A DNA stretch of 64,000 nt, from positions 1,240,001-1,304,000 of the forward strand of contig NZ_PHUG01000001.1 in assembly GCF_002813325.1 (NCBI RefSeq), given 5' to 3'. The translations under genes were made by a program, and so were the position numbers. Source of the stretch: Janthinobacterium sp. 64 (lineage in GTDB: Bacteria > Pseudomonadota > Gammaproteobacteria > Burkholderiales > Burkholderiaceae_D). The notes below the pieces were generated by a model. It was not told the DNA's origin, ran no database searches, and worked only from the letters and a program-made list of their open reading frames with translations. Positions 44,601-52,782 of this stretch are shown here, one piece after another. The first letter of the stretch is position 1, and every line of letters begins with the position of its first letter.

Positions 44601-47148
44601 GGTTCACGGTCAAGTTGTAATACCCGCCGGTGATCGAGGGACTCGTGCCGGCAGCGATGGTGCCGATCAGGCCGCCCAGGCTTCCGGAGCCGCCGGAAAA
44701 CAGGCCTACCGCGCCGGACGAATAGGCATTCTGGGTCAAGCCAGCGCTGGTATTGGTGCCAATCAGGCCGCCCACCGCAGTAACGCCCGTCACCGAGCCG
44801 GTCGCGTAACTGTTTCTGATAATGCCTGAGTTTCCGCCAACCAGGCCACCAAATCCGGTGCCGGTGCCGCTACGGCTGCTCACCGCGCCGGTCGAGTAGC
44901 TATTGAGGATCTGGCTGGACGCCACATTGCTGCCAACCAGGCCGCCAGTCAGGCTATTGCTCGTCACGGCACCGGTATTGTAGCTGTTGGTGATGACTCC
45001 GGTAGCACGATTATGGGATGTCAGCCCCCCTGTATTGGTGGTTCCTGTCACATTGCCGCTATTGAAACTGTTGGTGATCGCGCCCAGATTGTTGCCAACC
45101 AGGCCCCCTGCGGTGTACGCGCCGATCACTTCGCCAGCGTTGTAGCTGTTGATGACGGTGCTGGTTTTGGTGGTATTGCCCACCAGCCCCCCCATCCAAA
45201 AGTCATAGTTCCCCACGACGCTGACCTTGCTGGTGTTGTAGCTGTCACTGATGGTGCCACTGTTGAGCCCGACAAGGCCGGCGCCGATGGCACCGGTCGT
45301 GACGGTCACCGAACCGCCGCTGGCATACGCATTGCTGATGGTGCCACTGTTGATGGCGGCCAGCGCGGCGATATTGCCTTGTGTACTGGCGATATTGGCG
45401 GAGATGACAGGCGCGACCAGGCCGATATTGCGTATGCTGCCACTGCTGGAGCCGAACAGGCCTGCGACGCCGGCGGCAGAGGTGGTCGAACTGTTCAAGC
45501 CGGTAATGACGTGGCCGAGGCCGTCGAACTTGCCGGAGAATGCGGTGCCGGTGGTGCCGATCGGCGTGAAACCGTTGGCGCCCCAGACCGCCGTGTTCGC
45601 CGTGACGCTGGCATCGATATTGGCGCCCAGCACGAAGTTGCCGCTCAGCGCATTTTTCAAGCCCTGCAAATCGGTGCCGCTGACGCTGGTGGCCGCGCCC
45701 AGGCTGTTGATGACCGTGTAGGCCGTCGCCGTGCCGTCGCTGCCCAGCTTGGTGCTGAAGTTCAGCCCCGATGGCAGGTCGATCTCGGCCTTGACATTGT
45801 AAGTGGACAGGTTGCTTGCCGCGACCGCCTGTTGCCCGTATTCCAGCGCCAGGCTGGCCGTGCCGGAGCCGCGCAGCGGCTGGTTGATGTTGATATTGTT
45901 TTGCGCCGTCATCTTCAGCTGGTTGGCCGACCATGAAATCGTGTCGTTGACGTTGATGTCGCCCAGCGTGCCGCTGCCGCCCGAGACGCTCTGAATGTGG
46001 ACACTGTTGCTCTTGAGCGCATTGCTAAAAAACGCGCCGGTCTGGTCGCCGCCGGACGCCGCGATGGTGTAGTCGGTCGGGTCGATCAGCCAGGTGCCGG
46101 TCAGGCCGTTGCTGGAGGCCGTCGTGACCTTCAACGCGTCATCGAGTTTCACATGCGCAGCCGAGGTGTCAATAAAACCGCCGTTACCACCGCCAGGCGC
46201 GCTGGCGTCCAGCGTGCCGCCCGCGTTCACCGTACCGCTCTGCATGTCGCCCAGCAGCTTGATGGTGCCGCCGCGCGTGTCTATCGTATGCGCCTCGATC
46301 ACGCCCGTGTTGTTGACCACGGTTTTCAGCAAGTCGCCGGCCGCCTGCGCCGTCAATACGACGCTGCCGCCGTCAGCCTTGATCATGCCGCCATTGCTGA
46401 CCAAAGCGCCCACGGCGCCCGCGTTGACGGCGACATTGAGCAAGCCATCGCCCGCCACGTCCAGCGTGATGGCCCGGCCCGCCGCCAGGGCAACCGAGCC
46501 CAGGCGTGCCTGGATCGTGCCCTCGTTCGACACGTTGGCGCCCAGCAAGGCCACATAGCCGCCCGGCGCGCTGATCGAGCCCTGGTTCAGCACCTTGCCG
46601 GCACCGTTACCGCTAAATTGGTACTTGCCGGCCATGAAGTCGGCGTTGTTGATATCCAGGGTGGACGCTACCAGGCCGGCCGTGTTGACCGAGGCGCCCT
46701 GGCCGAACAGCACGCCGTTCGGGTTGACGATAAAGACCTTGCCGTTGGCCGACAAGTTGCCCAGGATGGTCGTGCCATCGCTGCCCAGCACGCGGTTCAG
46801 GGCTACCGCATTGCTGTTCGGCTGCACGAATTGCACCGACTCACCCTTGTTGATATTGAAATTGGCCCAGTTGATGACGGCATTCTGGCTGCCCTGCCGG
46901 ATCACCGTGGCACCCGGTGCGCCCGTGATGCTGGCCTGGCCCGCCACCACCGTGCCGCCCGCCGGCCCGGCCAGCGCCAGAGAGCCATAGCCGAGCATCA
47001 GCGCCGCCGCCATGCTGGTCAAGGCGAAATGCGCCCCGCCCCCGCTGCATCCTGGCATCGAGCGCTTGCCGGCGGATTTGACGTTTTCGGACACGGCGGC
47101 GTAAGCGCCCGTGGCCTGGTTCCAGATGGAGCGGTAGATGCGGTTCAT
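35638..47148 (-). CDS. Giant two-partner secretion exoprotein with GLUG and YDG repeats
   Basis: The 3,836-aa protein begins with an extended signal peptide (ESPR, MNRIYRSIWNQATGAYA type). A filamentous-hemagglutinin N-terminal secretion domain follows (about 60-190) with VNPNGVLFGQGASVNTAG. GLUG-type repeats (GGLVGSNSGTVSNSYASGAV type) occupy roughly 540-1260. About 28 YDG repeats (NKVYDGN and variants, about 85-89 residues each) follow, then one MBG-type domain near residue 3690 and a short C-terminal tail. Such proteins are secreted adhesins or filaments. No toxin domain, VENN motif or CdiI-like partner is seen, so contact-dependent inhibition is not supported. Its transporter gene is 44 bases upstream. 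Confidence 0.9.
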   Translation of the reverse strand: MNRIYRSIWNQATGAYAAVSENVKSAGKRSMPGCSGGGAHFALTSMAAALMLGYGSLALAGPAGGTVVAGQASITGAPGATVIRQGSQNAVINWANFNINKGESVQFVQPNSNAVALNRVLGSDGTTILGNLSANGKVFIVNPNGVLFGQGASVNTAGLVASTLDINNADFMAGKYQFSGNGAGKVLNQGSISAPGGYVALLGANVSNEGTIQARLGSVALAAGRAITLDVAGDGLLNVAVNAGAVGALVSNGGMIKADGGSVVLTAQAAGDLLKTVVNNTGVIEAHTIDTRGGTIKLLGDMQSGTVNAGGTLDASAPGGGNGGFIDTSAAHVKLDDALKVTTASSNGLTGTWLIDPTDYTIAASGGDQTGAFFSNALKSNSVHIQSVSGGSGTLGDINVNDTISWSANQLKMTAQNNININQPLRGSGTASLALEYGQQAVAASNLSTYNVKAEIDLPSGLNFSTKLGSDGTATAYTVINSLGAATSVSGTDLQGLKNALSGNFVLGANIDASVTANTAVWGANGFTPIGTTGTAFSGKFDGLGHVITGLNSSTTSAAGVAGLFGSSSGSIRNIGLVAPVISANIASTQGNIAALAAINSGTISNAYASGGSVTVTTGAIGAGLVGLNSGTISDSYNTSKVSVVGNYDFWMGGLVGNTTKTSTVINSYNAGEVIGAYTAGGLVGNNLGAITNSFNSGNVTGTTNTGGLTSHNRATGVITNSYNTGAVTSNSLTGGLVGSNVASSQILNSYSTGAVSSRSGTGTGFGGLVGGNSGIIRNSYATGSVTGVTAVGGLIGTNTSAGLTQNAYSSGAVGLFSGGSGSLGGLIGTIAAGTSPSITGGYYNLTVNPAALGVGTNGGTTTPSITGLTSSEMQVAKNFSAFVFTTTTGSTGNNWVMVNTDGTLNGAGNATGGTGPMLSAEYSTNIYSSHQLQLMAMNLAGNYTLKQDINAASTGTGGDVWNGGTFVPVGTSTGARFTGTIDGAGHVISGLVVNRPGTDYAGLFGATSSSAIVRNVGLEGGSITGRDNTGALVGNNAGLVSGNYSTMSVTGSTDVGGLVGSNSGTVSNSYASGAVSGGTDVGGLVGLNSGTLTNNYATGAVSGTASVGGLVGANSGGTATGNFWDTTTTGQATSATGTGTGLTTAQMKLLATYSGAAWDLASTWIVYDTNTYPLLRAFMTPLQVTFASNASKTYDGTANFAAPSFTYSNPNVSLSGSLNYGAAGSAVNAGTYAITAGGLYSGQRGYAISSNAATLTIDKKAVTLTGATVTARDYDGTTAATVSGGSLVGVLSQDNVNIAVNTGTFDTKDAGTGKAVTAITTGSAGGNYIVTATGLTGTITPKALAVTGLAATTREYDAGIGATLTGGTLSGLIGSETLGLGTSIGVFSNKNVGAGKAVTVTVGSLSNGSNGGLASNYTVTAPTGITGTITAKTLTWVNLALDPSKEYDGNTTASINKGSVTGYVGGETLTSGSIATYADKNAGNNKVVTIHTTLGNGSGGLASNYTLADTTLTSSITPKALTVTGATAGNKVYDGNTAATISGGALSGMIGSETVGLGALSGAFGDKNAGTSKAVTVSGGTLSDGSNGGLASNYTVGSVTGLLADITQKALTVSGVNVASKSYDGNTKATISGGTLNGLVTGETLNLSGQSGTFSDQNAGNGKAVTVTGATLGNGSGLASNYTVSNATDATGNITQKALTVTGATAADKVYDGSTAATVNGGALDGLVSGETLGLSSLTGVFGDKNAGASKAVTVTGGALSDGTGGGLASNYTVGVSLASTASITQKALTLSGLAASAKAYDGNTKATLTGGTLDGLVVGETVSFSGQSGVFADKNAGTGKVVTVTGTTLVDGSGLASNYSLANPTGVTGDITKKALTITGITATNRAYTGGTAVSLGGTVILDGLVGAEGVGVGGMVGVFLDKNVGTGKAVTITGAVMTVGSNGGLASNYTISNPTGVTANITKATISAVTNIVVDSKVYDGGLNAIVNAAGATFGGKKSGDSLTVNATTATFADKNAGSGKVVNAGGMTLGGTDAGNYNLTATTGTGTGTITQAQIASVSGITAAGKTYDGTDTATVSNAGATFAGMVNGDSLNVSATSANFIDKNAGSGKVVNASGLTLGGTDAGNYNLTATTGTGTGTITQALITAVTGITAAGKTYDATDTATVSNAGATFAGMVNGDSLSVSATSANFIDKNAGSGKVVNASGLSLGGTDAGNYNLTATTGTGTGAITPKALTIIGMSAVNKIYDGNTKASVTGGSIGGLVGSETLGVTGLTVTFDDKNAGTGKAVTATGTTLVNGGNGGLASNYTMANPTGFTANITPKALTVSGMTAGTRVYDGNTSATLAGGSLSGVISGETLVLSGGTGVFVDKNAGNGKAVTVSGVSLADGTGLASNYSVTNPTNVKGSITQKVLTVTGALAADKTYDGGLDASITGGSLSGFVGSETVGLASLAGAFADKNAGSGKAVSITGGTLSNGSNGGLASNYSVGPASGLIASIAQKALSVTGVAAANKVYDGTTKASVTGGSLNGLVGGETLGLSGLSGAFGDKNAGTGKAITVSGATLADGTGLASNYTVGNPTGVTANISQATISSVTNVVADSKVYDGGTSVTFATATATFNGMVSGDSLAIGATKAAFSDKNAGVGKAVTISFLTLGGTDAANYALASSTATGTGAITPKALTITSMSAVNKVYDGSTKATLSVGSISGLVGTETLGVTGLSAAFDTRDAGTGKTVTATGSTLVNGGNGGLAANYTISNPTGLIANITPKALTVSGMTAGTRAYDGTTAAILAGGSFSGLVSGETLVLSGGSGVFADKNAGNGKAVTVSGISLLDGTGRASNYTVSNPSTVTGSITQKALSVTGALAADKTYDGGLDATITGGTLSGLVGSETVGLGAMAGAFADKNAGSGKAVSVTGGALSNGSNGGLASNYTVSNPSGLTASITAKALTVSGQLAGNKVYDGNTQASLSGGALSGLVAGESLGFAGQTAVFSDKNAANGKAVTVTGTSLVDTITGLASNYTVSNPTGLTASITAKALTVSGQLASNKVYDGNAQASLSGGVLSGLVAGESLGIAGQTAVFSDKNAANGKAVTVTGTSLVDTASGLASNYTVSNPSGLTASITAKALMVSGQLAGNKVYDGNTVASLSGGVLSGLVAGEALDIAGQTAVFSDKNAASGKAVTVTGTTLVDTITGLASNYTVSNPSGLTASITAKALTVAGQLAVNKVYDGNAQASLSGGVLSGLVAGETLGFGGQSAVFSDKNAANGKAVTVSGTTLVDTASGLASNYTVSNPTGLTASITAKALTVVGQLAGNKVYDGNAQASLSGGVLSGLVAGESLDIAGQTAVFSDKNAANGKAVTVTGTSLVDTASGLASNYTVSNPTGLTASITAKALTVAGQLASNKVYDGNVQASLSGGVLAGLVAGESLGLAGQTATFADKNAANGKAVTVSGTTLVDTASGLASNYTVSNPSGLTASITAKALMVSGQLAGNKVYDGNTVASLSGGVLSGLVAGESLGIAGQTALFSDKNAANGKAVTVTGTSLVDTITGLASNYTVSDPTGLTASITPASLLVRATGAASRVYDTTTNASVTLADNRIAGDVLSISNSGASFADKNAGASKTVTVNGIALGGTDAGNYTVNATATTTASITQAELGVKVGNAEKDQGNVNPAFTASYTGLLGNDTLANEVSGNLAFSTPATIATPAGSYLVSAAGQTSTNYALTYTPGVLTVKPTEALQAAVASVIAAVNVAPSQGNMVQADVVAKGETVTSKEDAVQVAAERGQPQQGSTPVVLTTASVNSNVLPGLRLSVVDTGLRLPSAAGNTSIESQ
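36474..38343 (-). repeat. Seven tandem 267-bp repeats within the exoprotein gene
   Basis: The AGTTGCTGGCCAGG element recurs at 36474, 36741, 37008, 37275, 37542, 37809, 38076 and 38343, exactly 267 bases apart each time. This equals 89 residues, one YDG repeat. DNA identity between units is very high, while the 20 or so earlier YDG repeats (38.3-43.6 kb) are more diverged. This points to recent tandem duplication or gene conversion, and to likely copy-number variation and assembly risk. Confidence 0.9.
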
Positions 47149-47192
47149 GGCGGTGTCCTGATTTTTTAACTTATTAATTAACTTGCATTAAT

Positions 47193-48860
47193 TTAGAAAT
47201 ACTTGACGGCTTGCAGCCAGAAACGGCCTGCCGCATCCGGTGCCGAGGTCGCCTTGGCATTGCCCAGCTTGTGTGCGTAATACGCTTTCAGGACGAGCGC
47301 ATTGGCGCCCGTCCACGTCACGCCCACGCCGGCGCCGCTCAGGGTGCGGCGGTTCTCGCCGGCGCTCCAGGCGTTGCGGTTCAGCTTGACGCTGCCCGTG
47401 TCGGCAAAGGCCAGCAGCTGCAGCTGGCCGGGCAAGGAAGTCAACGCCGGGAAGGCCGTGAGGTTCTGGCGCAGTTCCAGATTCAGCACGTAGCCCTGGT
47501 CGCCATACGCCTCGCCGCCCGGATAGGCGCGCACGCCGCCCACGCCGCCGATGCCCATCTTTTCCGAGACGTCGAGATTTTTCGACGCCGCCTGGCCGCT
47601 GACGGTGCCGAACAAGCTCGTCTCGCCGCCCAGGCTTTGCACGCGCGCCGCATTGAAAGCGAGCTTGTTGAAGTGGCCGTTACTCTTCACCGTCAGCTGG
47701 TCGATCAGGCGCGCCACCGGCGTTGCGATATCGATCTTGCCGGTGGTGTAGGTCAGCGAATACGTGCTCGCGCCACCGCCGCCCCAGCCATCCTTGGCGT
47801 CGCCGTTCAGGTTCAGCATCCACACCCTGGCCGTCTTGTCGTTGACCGTGCCCGTCGATTCCGTGCGGTCCTGGAAGGTCTTGTCGTCGTAGCTGAGCTG
47901 CGCATACAGGTTGCTGCTGCGCGAGCGGATCAGCGGATAACTGCCATACGCGCTGGCGATCTTCGCCGTGCCCTTGGCGTCGAGCACGGCAAATTCCTTG
48001 CCCAGCTTGTAATCCATATACGTGTAGGCGCCGCCCAGGCGCAGCAGCCCCGCCTGCCCCTGATACGCCAGGCGGCCGTAGTTCAGGCCGTCGGCCGAGG
48101 TGAAGGCGCGTAGCGTGGCCACGTCGCCGATGCCGGCCAGTTCATTGATGTTCAAGGTGGCGCCGATGCGGTTGCGGCCCGTGTAGCGGTTGCCCTGGTT
48201 ATCGACGTCGATGCTGCCGTTGAAACGCGATCCCGGCTGCACCTCGACGATCAGGTCGGACGCGCCCAGGGAGGCCCCCGGCGCCAGGGTCGAGCTGACC
48301 TGCACGCCCGGCAAGTCCGACAACAGCAGCAAGCGCCGCTCCAGCGGCGGCGTAGAAATCACTTGCCCGTCGAGACCGGCCAATATCGTGCCGGCCAGGC
48401 CGTCGGACAGCTTGCTCTGGTTGCGCAACTGCACTTGCCCATACTGGCCTGGCAGCACGCTGATGTGCACCACGCCATCGTGGATATCCTGCGCCGGCAG
48501 ATACGCCTGCGCGAGGAAATAGCCACGCTGCTGGTAATAGCTGGCAATTTTTGACGCCATGGCGCGCAGCTCGCCCAGGGTCAGCTCGCTGCCCGGCACG
48601 AAACCCGTGCTGGCGATCAGTTCGCTCTCGGTAAAGACGGGCGGCGCCGTCACCTGCAGGCGCTGTACCGTGATGCGCGTGGTATCGCCCACCGCGGTGG
48701 CCGGTACATTACCCTGCTGCACGCGGATGGCCGGCGGCGCCTTCGGCAACTGGGGCGCGACGGGAATCTGCTGCAGCTGGCTGCCAGCGCTGGGGGGATC
48801 GACGGCGTACGCGTTCTGGATCAACAGCAGCAGGGTCAGGGGCAGTAATTTGGCGCGCAA
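47193..48860 (-). CDS. Two-partner secretion outer-membrane transporter (ShlB/FhaC family)
   Basis: The 555-aa protein has a signal peptide (LLPLTLLLLIQNAYA), two POTRA-like domains (about 55-200, with YYQQRGYFLAQAYLPAQDI), and a 16-strand barrel with the FhaC motif VRAYPGGEAYGDQG. It exports the giant exoprotein encoded next. A TTG start at 48860 is chosen: GAGAGG lies six bases upstream and the signal peptide follows directly. A GTG at 48908 would add 16 residues with no ribosome-binding site. The operon is tpsB then tpsA, 44 bases apart. Confidence 0.88.
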   Translation of the reverse strand: MRAKLLPLTLLLLIQNAYAVDPPSAGSQLQQIPVAPQLPKAPPAIRVQQGNVPATAVGDTTRITVQRLQVTAPPVFTESELIASTGFVPGSELTLGELRAMASKIASYYQQRGYFLAQAYLPAQDIHDGVVHISVLPGQYGQVQLRNQSKLSDGLAGTILAGLDGQVISTPPLERRLLLLSDLPGVQVSSTLAPGASLGASDLIVEVQPGSRFNGSIDVDNQGNRYTGRNRIGATLNINELAGIGDVATLRAFTSADGLNYGRLAYQGQAGLLRLGGAYTYMDYKLGKEFAVLDAKGTAKIASAYGSYPLIRSRSSNLYAQLSYDDKTFQDRTESTGTVNDKTARVWMLNLNGDAKDGWGGGGASTYSLTYTTGKIDIATPVARLIDQLTVKSNGHFNKLAFNAARVQSLGGETSLFGTVSGQAASKNLDVSEKMGIGGVGGVRAYPGGEAYGDQGYVLNLELRQNLTAFPALTSLPGQLQLLAFADTGSVKLNRNAWSAGENRRTLSGAGVGVTWTGANALVLKAYYAHKLGNAKATSAPDAAGRFWLQAVKYF

Positions 48861-48984
48861 AAGAATCCTCTCGATCACATCATCAGCAGTGGGCGGAAAA
48901 GTTGCCACATATTAATTTAATAGTTCCTATACTGTAACAGTTCCGTTCTACAACTTGACCATCTTTATTCTTTATATTGAGAAA

Positions 48985-49033
48985 GTGCACATCGATTCGG
49001 TTTCCTGGCGAGTTTGGCGCGCCAAATGTGCAC
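48985..49033. promoter_or_regulatory. Inverted repeats upstream of the tpsB-tpsA operon
   Basis: GTGCACAT (48985-48992) and ATGTGCAC (49026-49033) form an inverted pair, and between them TTTGGCGCGCCAAA (49013-49026) is a 14-base perfect palindrome. The tpsB promoter (TTGTAG and TATAGG on the minus strand, about 48927-48955) lies just downstream on that strand. These are candidate binding sites for a regulator of the secretion operon. Confidence 0.45.
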
Positions 49034-49123
49034 AATGTACAAACCGCGCGTCGATCACGCAGTTTCCCGTCGATTTGACGGCAAGCGGTCTTGTAGAGCC
49101 GCCTGCGTTGGCGGCAGCGGCAA

Positions 49124-49150
49124 CAGCGGCCCGGCGCGAGCGGGCCGCTG
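49124..49150. repeat. GC hairpin downstream of livF
   Basis: CAGCGGCCCG and CGGGCCGCTG form a perfect 10-base stem with a seven-base loop. It lies 33 bases after the livF stop. There is no U-tract on either strand, so classical termination is not supported. It could be a 3'-end stabilising hairpin or a pause site. Confidence 0.55.
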
Positions 49151-49182
49151 CGGTGAGCTGGAAATACGCGTCAACCGTCCTT

Positions 49183-49905
<723 letters not shown>

Positions 49906-49915
49906 GGTCTTCCTC

Positions 49916-51859
49916 TCAGTGCGCCGCGGGGCTCAGGGTCTCGGCGCTGCCGCCCAGATAAGCTTCGATCACTTTCGGATCGCTCTGCACAAGCGCGGGT
50001 GCGCCTTCGGCGATCTTCTGGCCGAAGTCCAGCACCGTCACCACGTCCGACAGGGCCATCACCACGTCCATGTGGTGCTCGATCAGGATGATGGTGATGC
50101 CGTGGTCGCGGATCTTGCGGATGATGGCCATCAGCTCCTTGATGTCGGGCGCCGTCAGGCCGGCCGCCGGTTCGTCGAGCAGCAGTAACCGCGGGTTGAG
50201 GCCCAGCGCGCGGCCGATCTCCAGCAGCCGCTGCTTGCCATACGGCAGATTGCGCGCCTCTTCGTTGGCCAGGTCGGCCAGGCCGACGAATTCGAGGATG
50301 CTGGCGGCCCGCTCGCGCGCCAGGCGCTCTTCGCGCTTGTAGCGCGGCGTATGCAGCATCACGTCCAGCATGTTGGACTTGAAGGTGTTGTGCAAGCCCA
50401 CCAGCACGTTTTCGGTGGCCGTCATCTCGCCGAACAGCTGCACGTTCTGGAAGGTGCGCGCCACGCCGCCCAGCGCGATTTCGGACGGCGTGCGGCCGGA
50501 AATGACGGCGCCGGCAAATTCGACCTTGCCCGCCGTCGGCTTGTAGATCCCCGTCAGCACGTTCATCATCGTGCTCTTGCCGGAGCCGTTCGGCCCGATC
50601 AAGCCGTGCACCGAGCCTTGCGTGACGTTCAAGTCCACCTGGTTCAGCGCTTTCAGGCCGCCGAATTGCATCAGGGCCTGGTCCACGCGCAGCAGCGTTT
50701 CGCCGCGCTGGCCACCCTGGGCGTGGTCAAAAGGCGCCACGCCGTGCGAGGCGACCGCCTGCACATGGCGCCGGCCCTTGCCCACAAAACTCATCAGGAA
50801 GCCGACGATGCCGTCCTGCAGGTAGTACACGACAAACAAGGTCATCAGGCCGAAGATGGTCAGGCGCCAGTCGATCATATTATCCAGTTTATAGGAATAC
50901 GCGGCCAGGCCGATGGTGGCGACCAGCGGCACGAGCACGCCGCGCACGGTGGAACGCTTCTTGGCCAGCATGAAGGCCGAGCCGATCACGCCCAGCACGG
51001 CGGCGGCCACGGCGATCTTGCGGAACAATTCGATGTCCGCCAGCAGGCTGGGCAGCATGACGACGATCAGCGCGCCGATCAAGGCACCCGAGCGCGTCTT
51101 GCGCCCGCCCATGATGACGGCCAGCAGGAACAGAATGGTCAGCTCGAAGTTGTAGGTATTGGGCGAGATATACTCTTCCGAATACGCATACAGGCTGCCG
51201 GCCAGGCCCGCGAAGCCGGCGCTGATGACGAAGGCATACACTTTATAGCGATACACGGACACGCCCATGCAGTCCGAAGCGATGGGGCTGTCGCGCAAGG
51301 CTTCGAACGCGCGGCCCAGATTCGACTTCAGGATGCGGTGCACCACCACCAGCGAGATCACCATCAGCGCGGCGACCATGTAGTAGTACTCGACTTCCGT
51401 CAGTTTGTGGCCGAACAGGACGGGCTTGTGGATCTTGATGCCCATCGGGCCTTCCGTCAGGAAGCTCATTTCATTGATCAGGATTTGTATGATGGTGCCG
51501 AAGGCGAGCGTGACCATGGCGAGGTACGGCCCCGTCACGCGCAGGGCCGGCAAGGCGAGGATGGCGCCAAACAGGGCCGCGCCTACGATGCTGGCGGGAA
51601 TGGCCAGCCAAAACGACAGGCCCAGCTTGAACACCAGCACGCCCGTGGCATACGAGCCGATGCCGAACAGGCCCGCGTGGCCCAGCGACACCTGCCCCGT
51701 GTAGCCGACGACGATGTCGAGGCCGAACAGCAGGATGGCGTAGATCAGGATGGTCTCGGCCAGGTGGATGTAATACGGATTCGGGATGACGATCGGGAAC
51801 AGCACGAGCGCGGCCAGGCCCGCCGCGCTGAGCGCCAGCATGGTGAATTTCTTGTTCAT
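49916..51859 (-). CDS. livM-livG: Fused LivM permease - LivG ATPase
   Basis: The 647-aa protein joins two usual genes. Residues 1 to about 360 are a LivM-type permease with eight or more membrane helices (GHAGLFGIGSYATG, the EALRDSPIASDCMGV cytoplasmic loop). From about residue 390 there is a complete LivG ATPase with GPNGSGKST, LPYGKQRLLEIGRAL and LLLDEPAAGLTAPD. The joint is a short charged linker after GIVGFLMSFVGKGRRH. The reading frame is continuous. It lies seven bases after livH. Each transporter needs one LivM and one LivG, so the fusion preserves stoichiometry. Confidence 0.9.
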   Translation of the reverse strand: MNKKFTMLALSAAGLAALVLFPIVIPNPYYIHLAETILIYAILLFGLDIVVGYTGQVSLGHAGLFGIGSYATGVLVFKLGLSFWLAIPASIVGAALFGAILALPALRVTGPYLAMVTLAFGTIIQILINEMSFLTEGPMGIKIHKPVLFGHKLTEVEYYYMVAALMVISLVVVHRILKSNLGRAFEALRDSPIASDCMGVSVYRYKVYAFVISAGFAGLAGSLYAYSEEYISPNTYNFELTILFLLAVIMGGRKTRSGALIGALIVVMLPSLLADIELFRKIAVAAAVLGVIGSAFMLAKKRSTVRGVLVPLVATIGLAAYSYKLDNMIDWRLTIFGLMTLFVVYYLQDGIVGFLMSFVGKGRRHVQAVASHGVAPFDHAQGGQRGETLLRVDQALMQFGGLKALNQVDLNVTQGSVHGLIGPNGSGKSTMMNVLTGIYKPTAGKVEFAGAVISGRTPSEIALGGVARTFQNVQLFGEMTATENVLVGLHNTFKSNMLDVMLHTPRYKREERLARERAASILEFVGLADLANEEARNLPYGKQRLLEIGRALGLNPRLLLLDEPAAGLTAPDIKELMAIIRKIRDHGITIILIEHHMDVVMALSDVVTVLDFGQKIAEGAPALVQSDPKVIEAYLGGSAETLSPAAH

Positions 51860-51866
51860 GTGATCC

Positions 51867-52757
51867 TCAGACTTTCTTGATCGCGGCTTTGCCGAACAGG
51901 CCGGACGGCTTGACGGCCAGCACCAGCAGCAAGAGCAGCAGGCCTGGCACTTCCTTGTAGCCGGTGGAAATGTAATAGCCGGTGGTGGTCTCGGCGATGC
52001 CCAGGATCAGGCCGCCGACGATGGCGCCCACGCCCGAGGTCAGCCCGCCGATGATGGCCACTGCAAACGCTTTCAAGCCCAGCGAGGCGCCCATGGTGGC
52101 GCCGGTCAGGGTCAAAGGCGCCACCAGCACGCCCGCAAAGGCGGCCGTGGCCGACGACAGCGCATACGAAAAGGTGATCACCATGCCCGTATTGATGCCC
52201 ATCAGGCCGGCCGCGTCGCGGTCGTTCGCCGTCGCCACCACGGCCTTGCCGTAGATCGACTTGCGGTTGAACAGCTCGACGGCCAGCATGATGGCCAGCG
52301 CGCCGACGATGACGGCTACCTGCATCGGCTGCACATTGGCGCCCAAGACCTTGAACGGCGCGGCGCTGAGCGGCGACGGGAAGGTCAGGTCGTCCTTGCC
52401 CCAGATGTTTTCCGCCACGTTTTTAAAGATGATGGCCAGCGCGATGGTCGACATGATCCAGCCGAATTCGGACTTGATCTTGATGGCGGGCCGCACGCCT
52501 ATCCATTCGACGAACACGCCCTGCAAGGCGCCGAAGGCGATGACGATGGGGACCATCAGCAAATAGCTCATGTAAGGGCCGCCGTGGATGGTGCCCACCA
52601 GGGACAGGCCCACCAGCGCGCCCAGCATCAGGGACTCGCCCTGGCCGAAATTGAGGGTGCCGGAAGTGGCAAAGGTCAGCTGATAGCCGAAGGCGATGAC
52701 GGCATAGATCATGCCCAGCGCGACGCCGCTGAAGACAAGCTGCAGGAAGATTTCCAT
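51867..52757 (-). CDS. livH: Branched-chain amino acid ABC permease
   Basis: The 296-aa integral membrane protein has eight or so helices and family segments AFGYQLTFATSGTLNFGQGE and NDRDAAGLMGINTGMVI (the loop that contacts the ATPase). It pairs with the LivM part of the fusion to form the channel. It starts 85 bases after livK, across a terminator-like hairpin. Its ATG is preceded by GGGGAAT. Confidence 0.93.
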   Translation of the reverse strand: MEIFLQLVFSGVALGMIYAVIAFGYQLTFATSGTLNFGQGESLMLGALVGLSLVGTIHGGPYMSYLLMVPIVIAFGALQGVFVEWIGVRPAIKIKSEFGWIMSTIALAIIFKNVAENIWGKDDLTFPSPLSAAPFKVLGANVQPMQVAVIVGALAIMLAVELFNRKSIYGKAVVATANDRDAAGLMGINTGMVITFSYALSSATAAFAGVLVAPLTLTGATMGASLGLKAFAVAIIGGLTSGVGAIVGGLILGIAETTTGYYISTGYKEVPGLLLLLLVLAVKPSGLFGKAAIKKV

Positions 52758-52782
52758 GGTATTCCCCGGAAGACGAAAGATG

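Noticed and set aside
35638..47148. Exoprotein considered as a CdiA-type contact-dependent toxin
   Set aside because: No VENN-like motif, no variable C-terminal toxin domain and no immunity gene after it; a terminator follows at once.
48861..48908. GTG at 48908 as start of the secretion transporter gene
   Set aside because: No ribosome-binding site, and the signal peptide begins right after the TTG at 48860, which has GAGAGG six bases upstream.
49124..49150. GC hairpin downstream of livF considered as a terminator
   Set aside because: No U-tract follows on either strand; recorded only as a hairpin.
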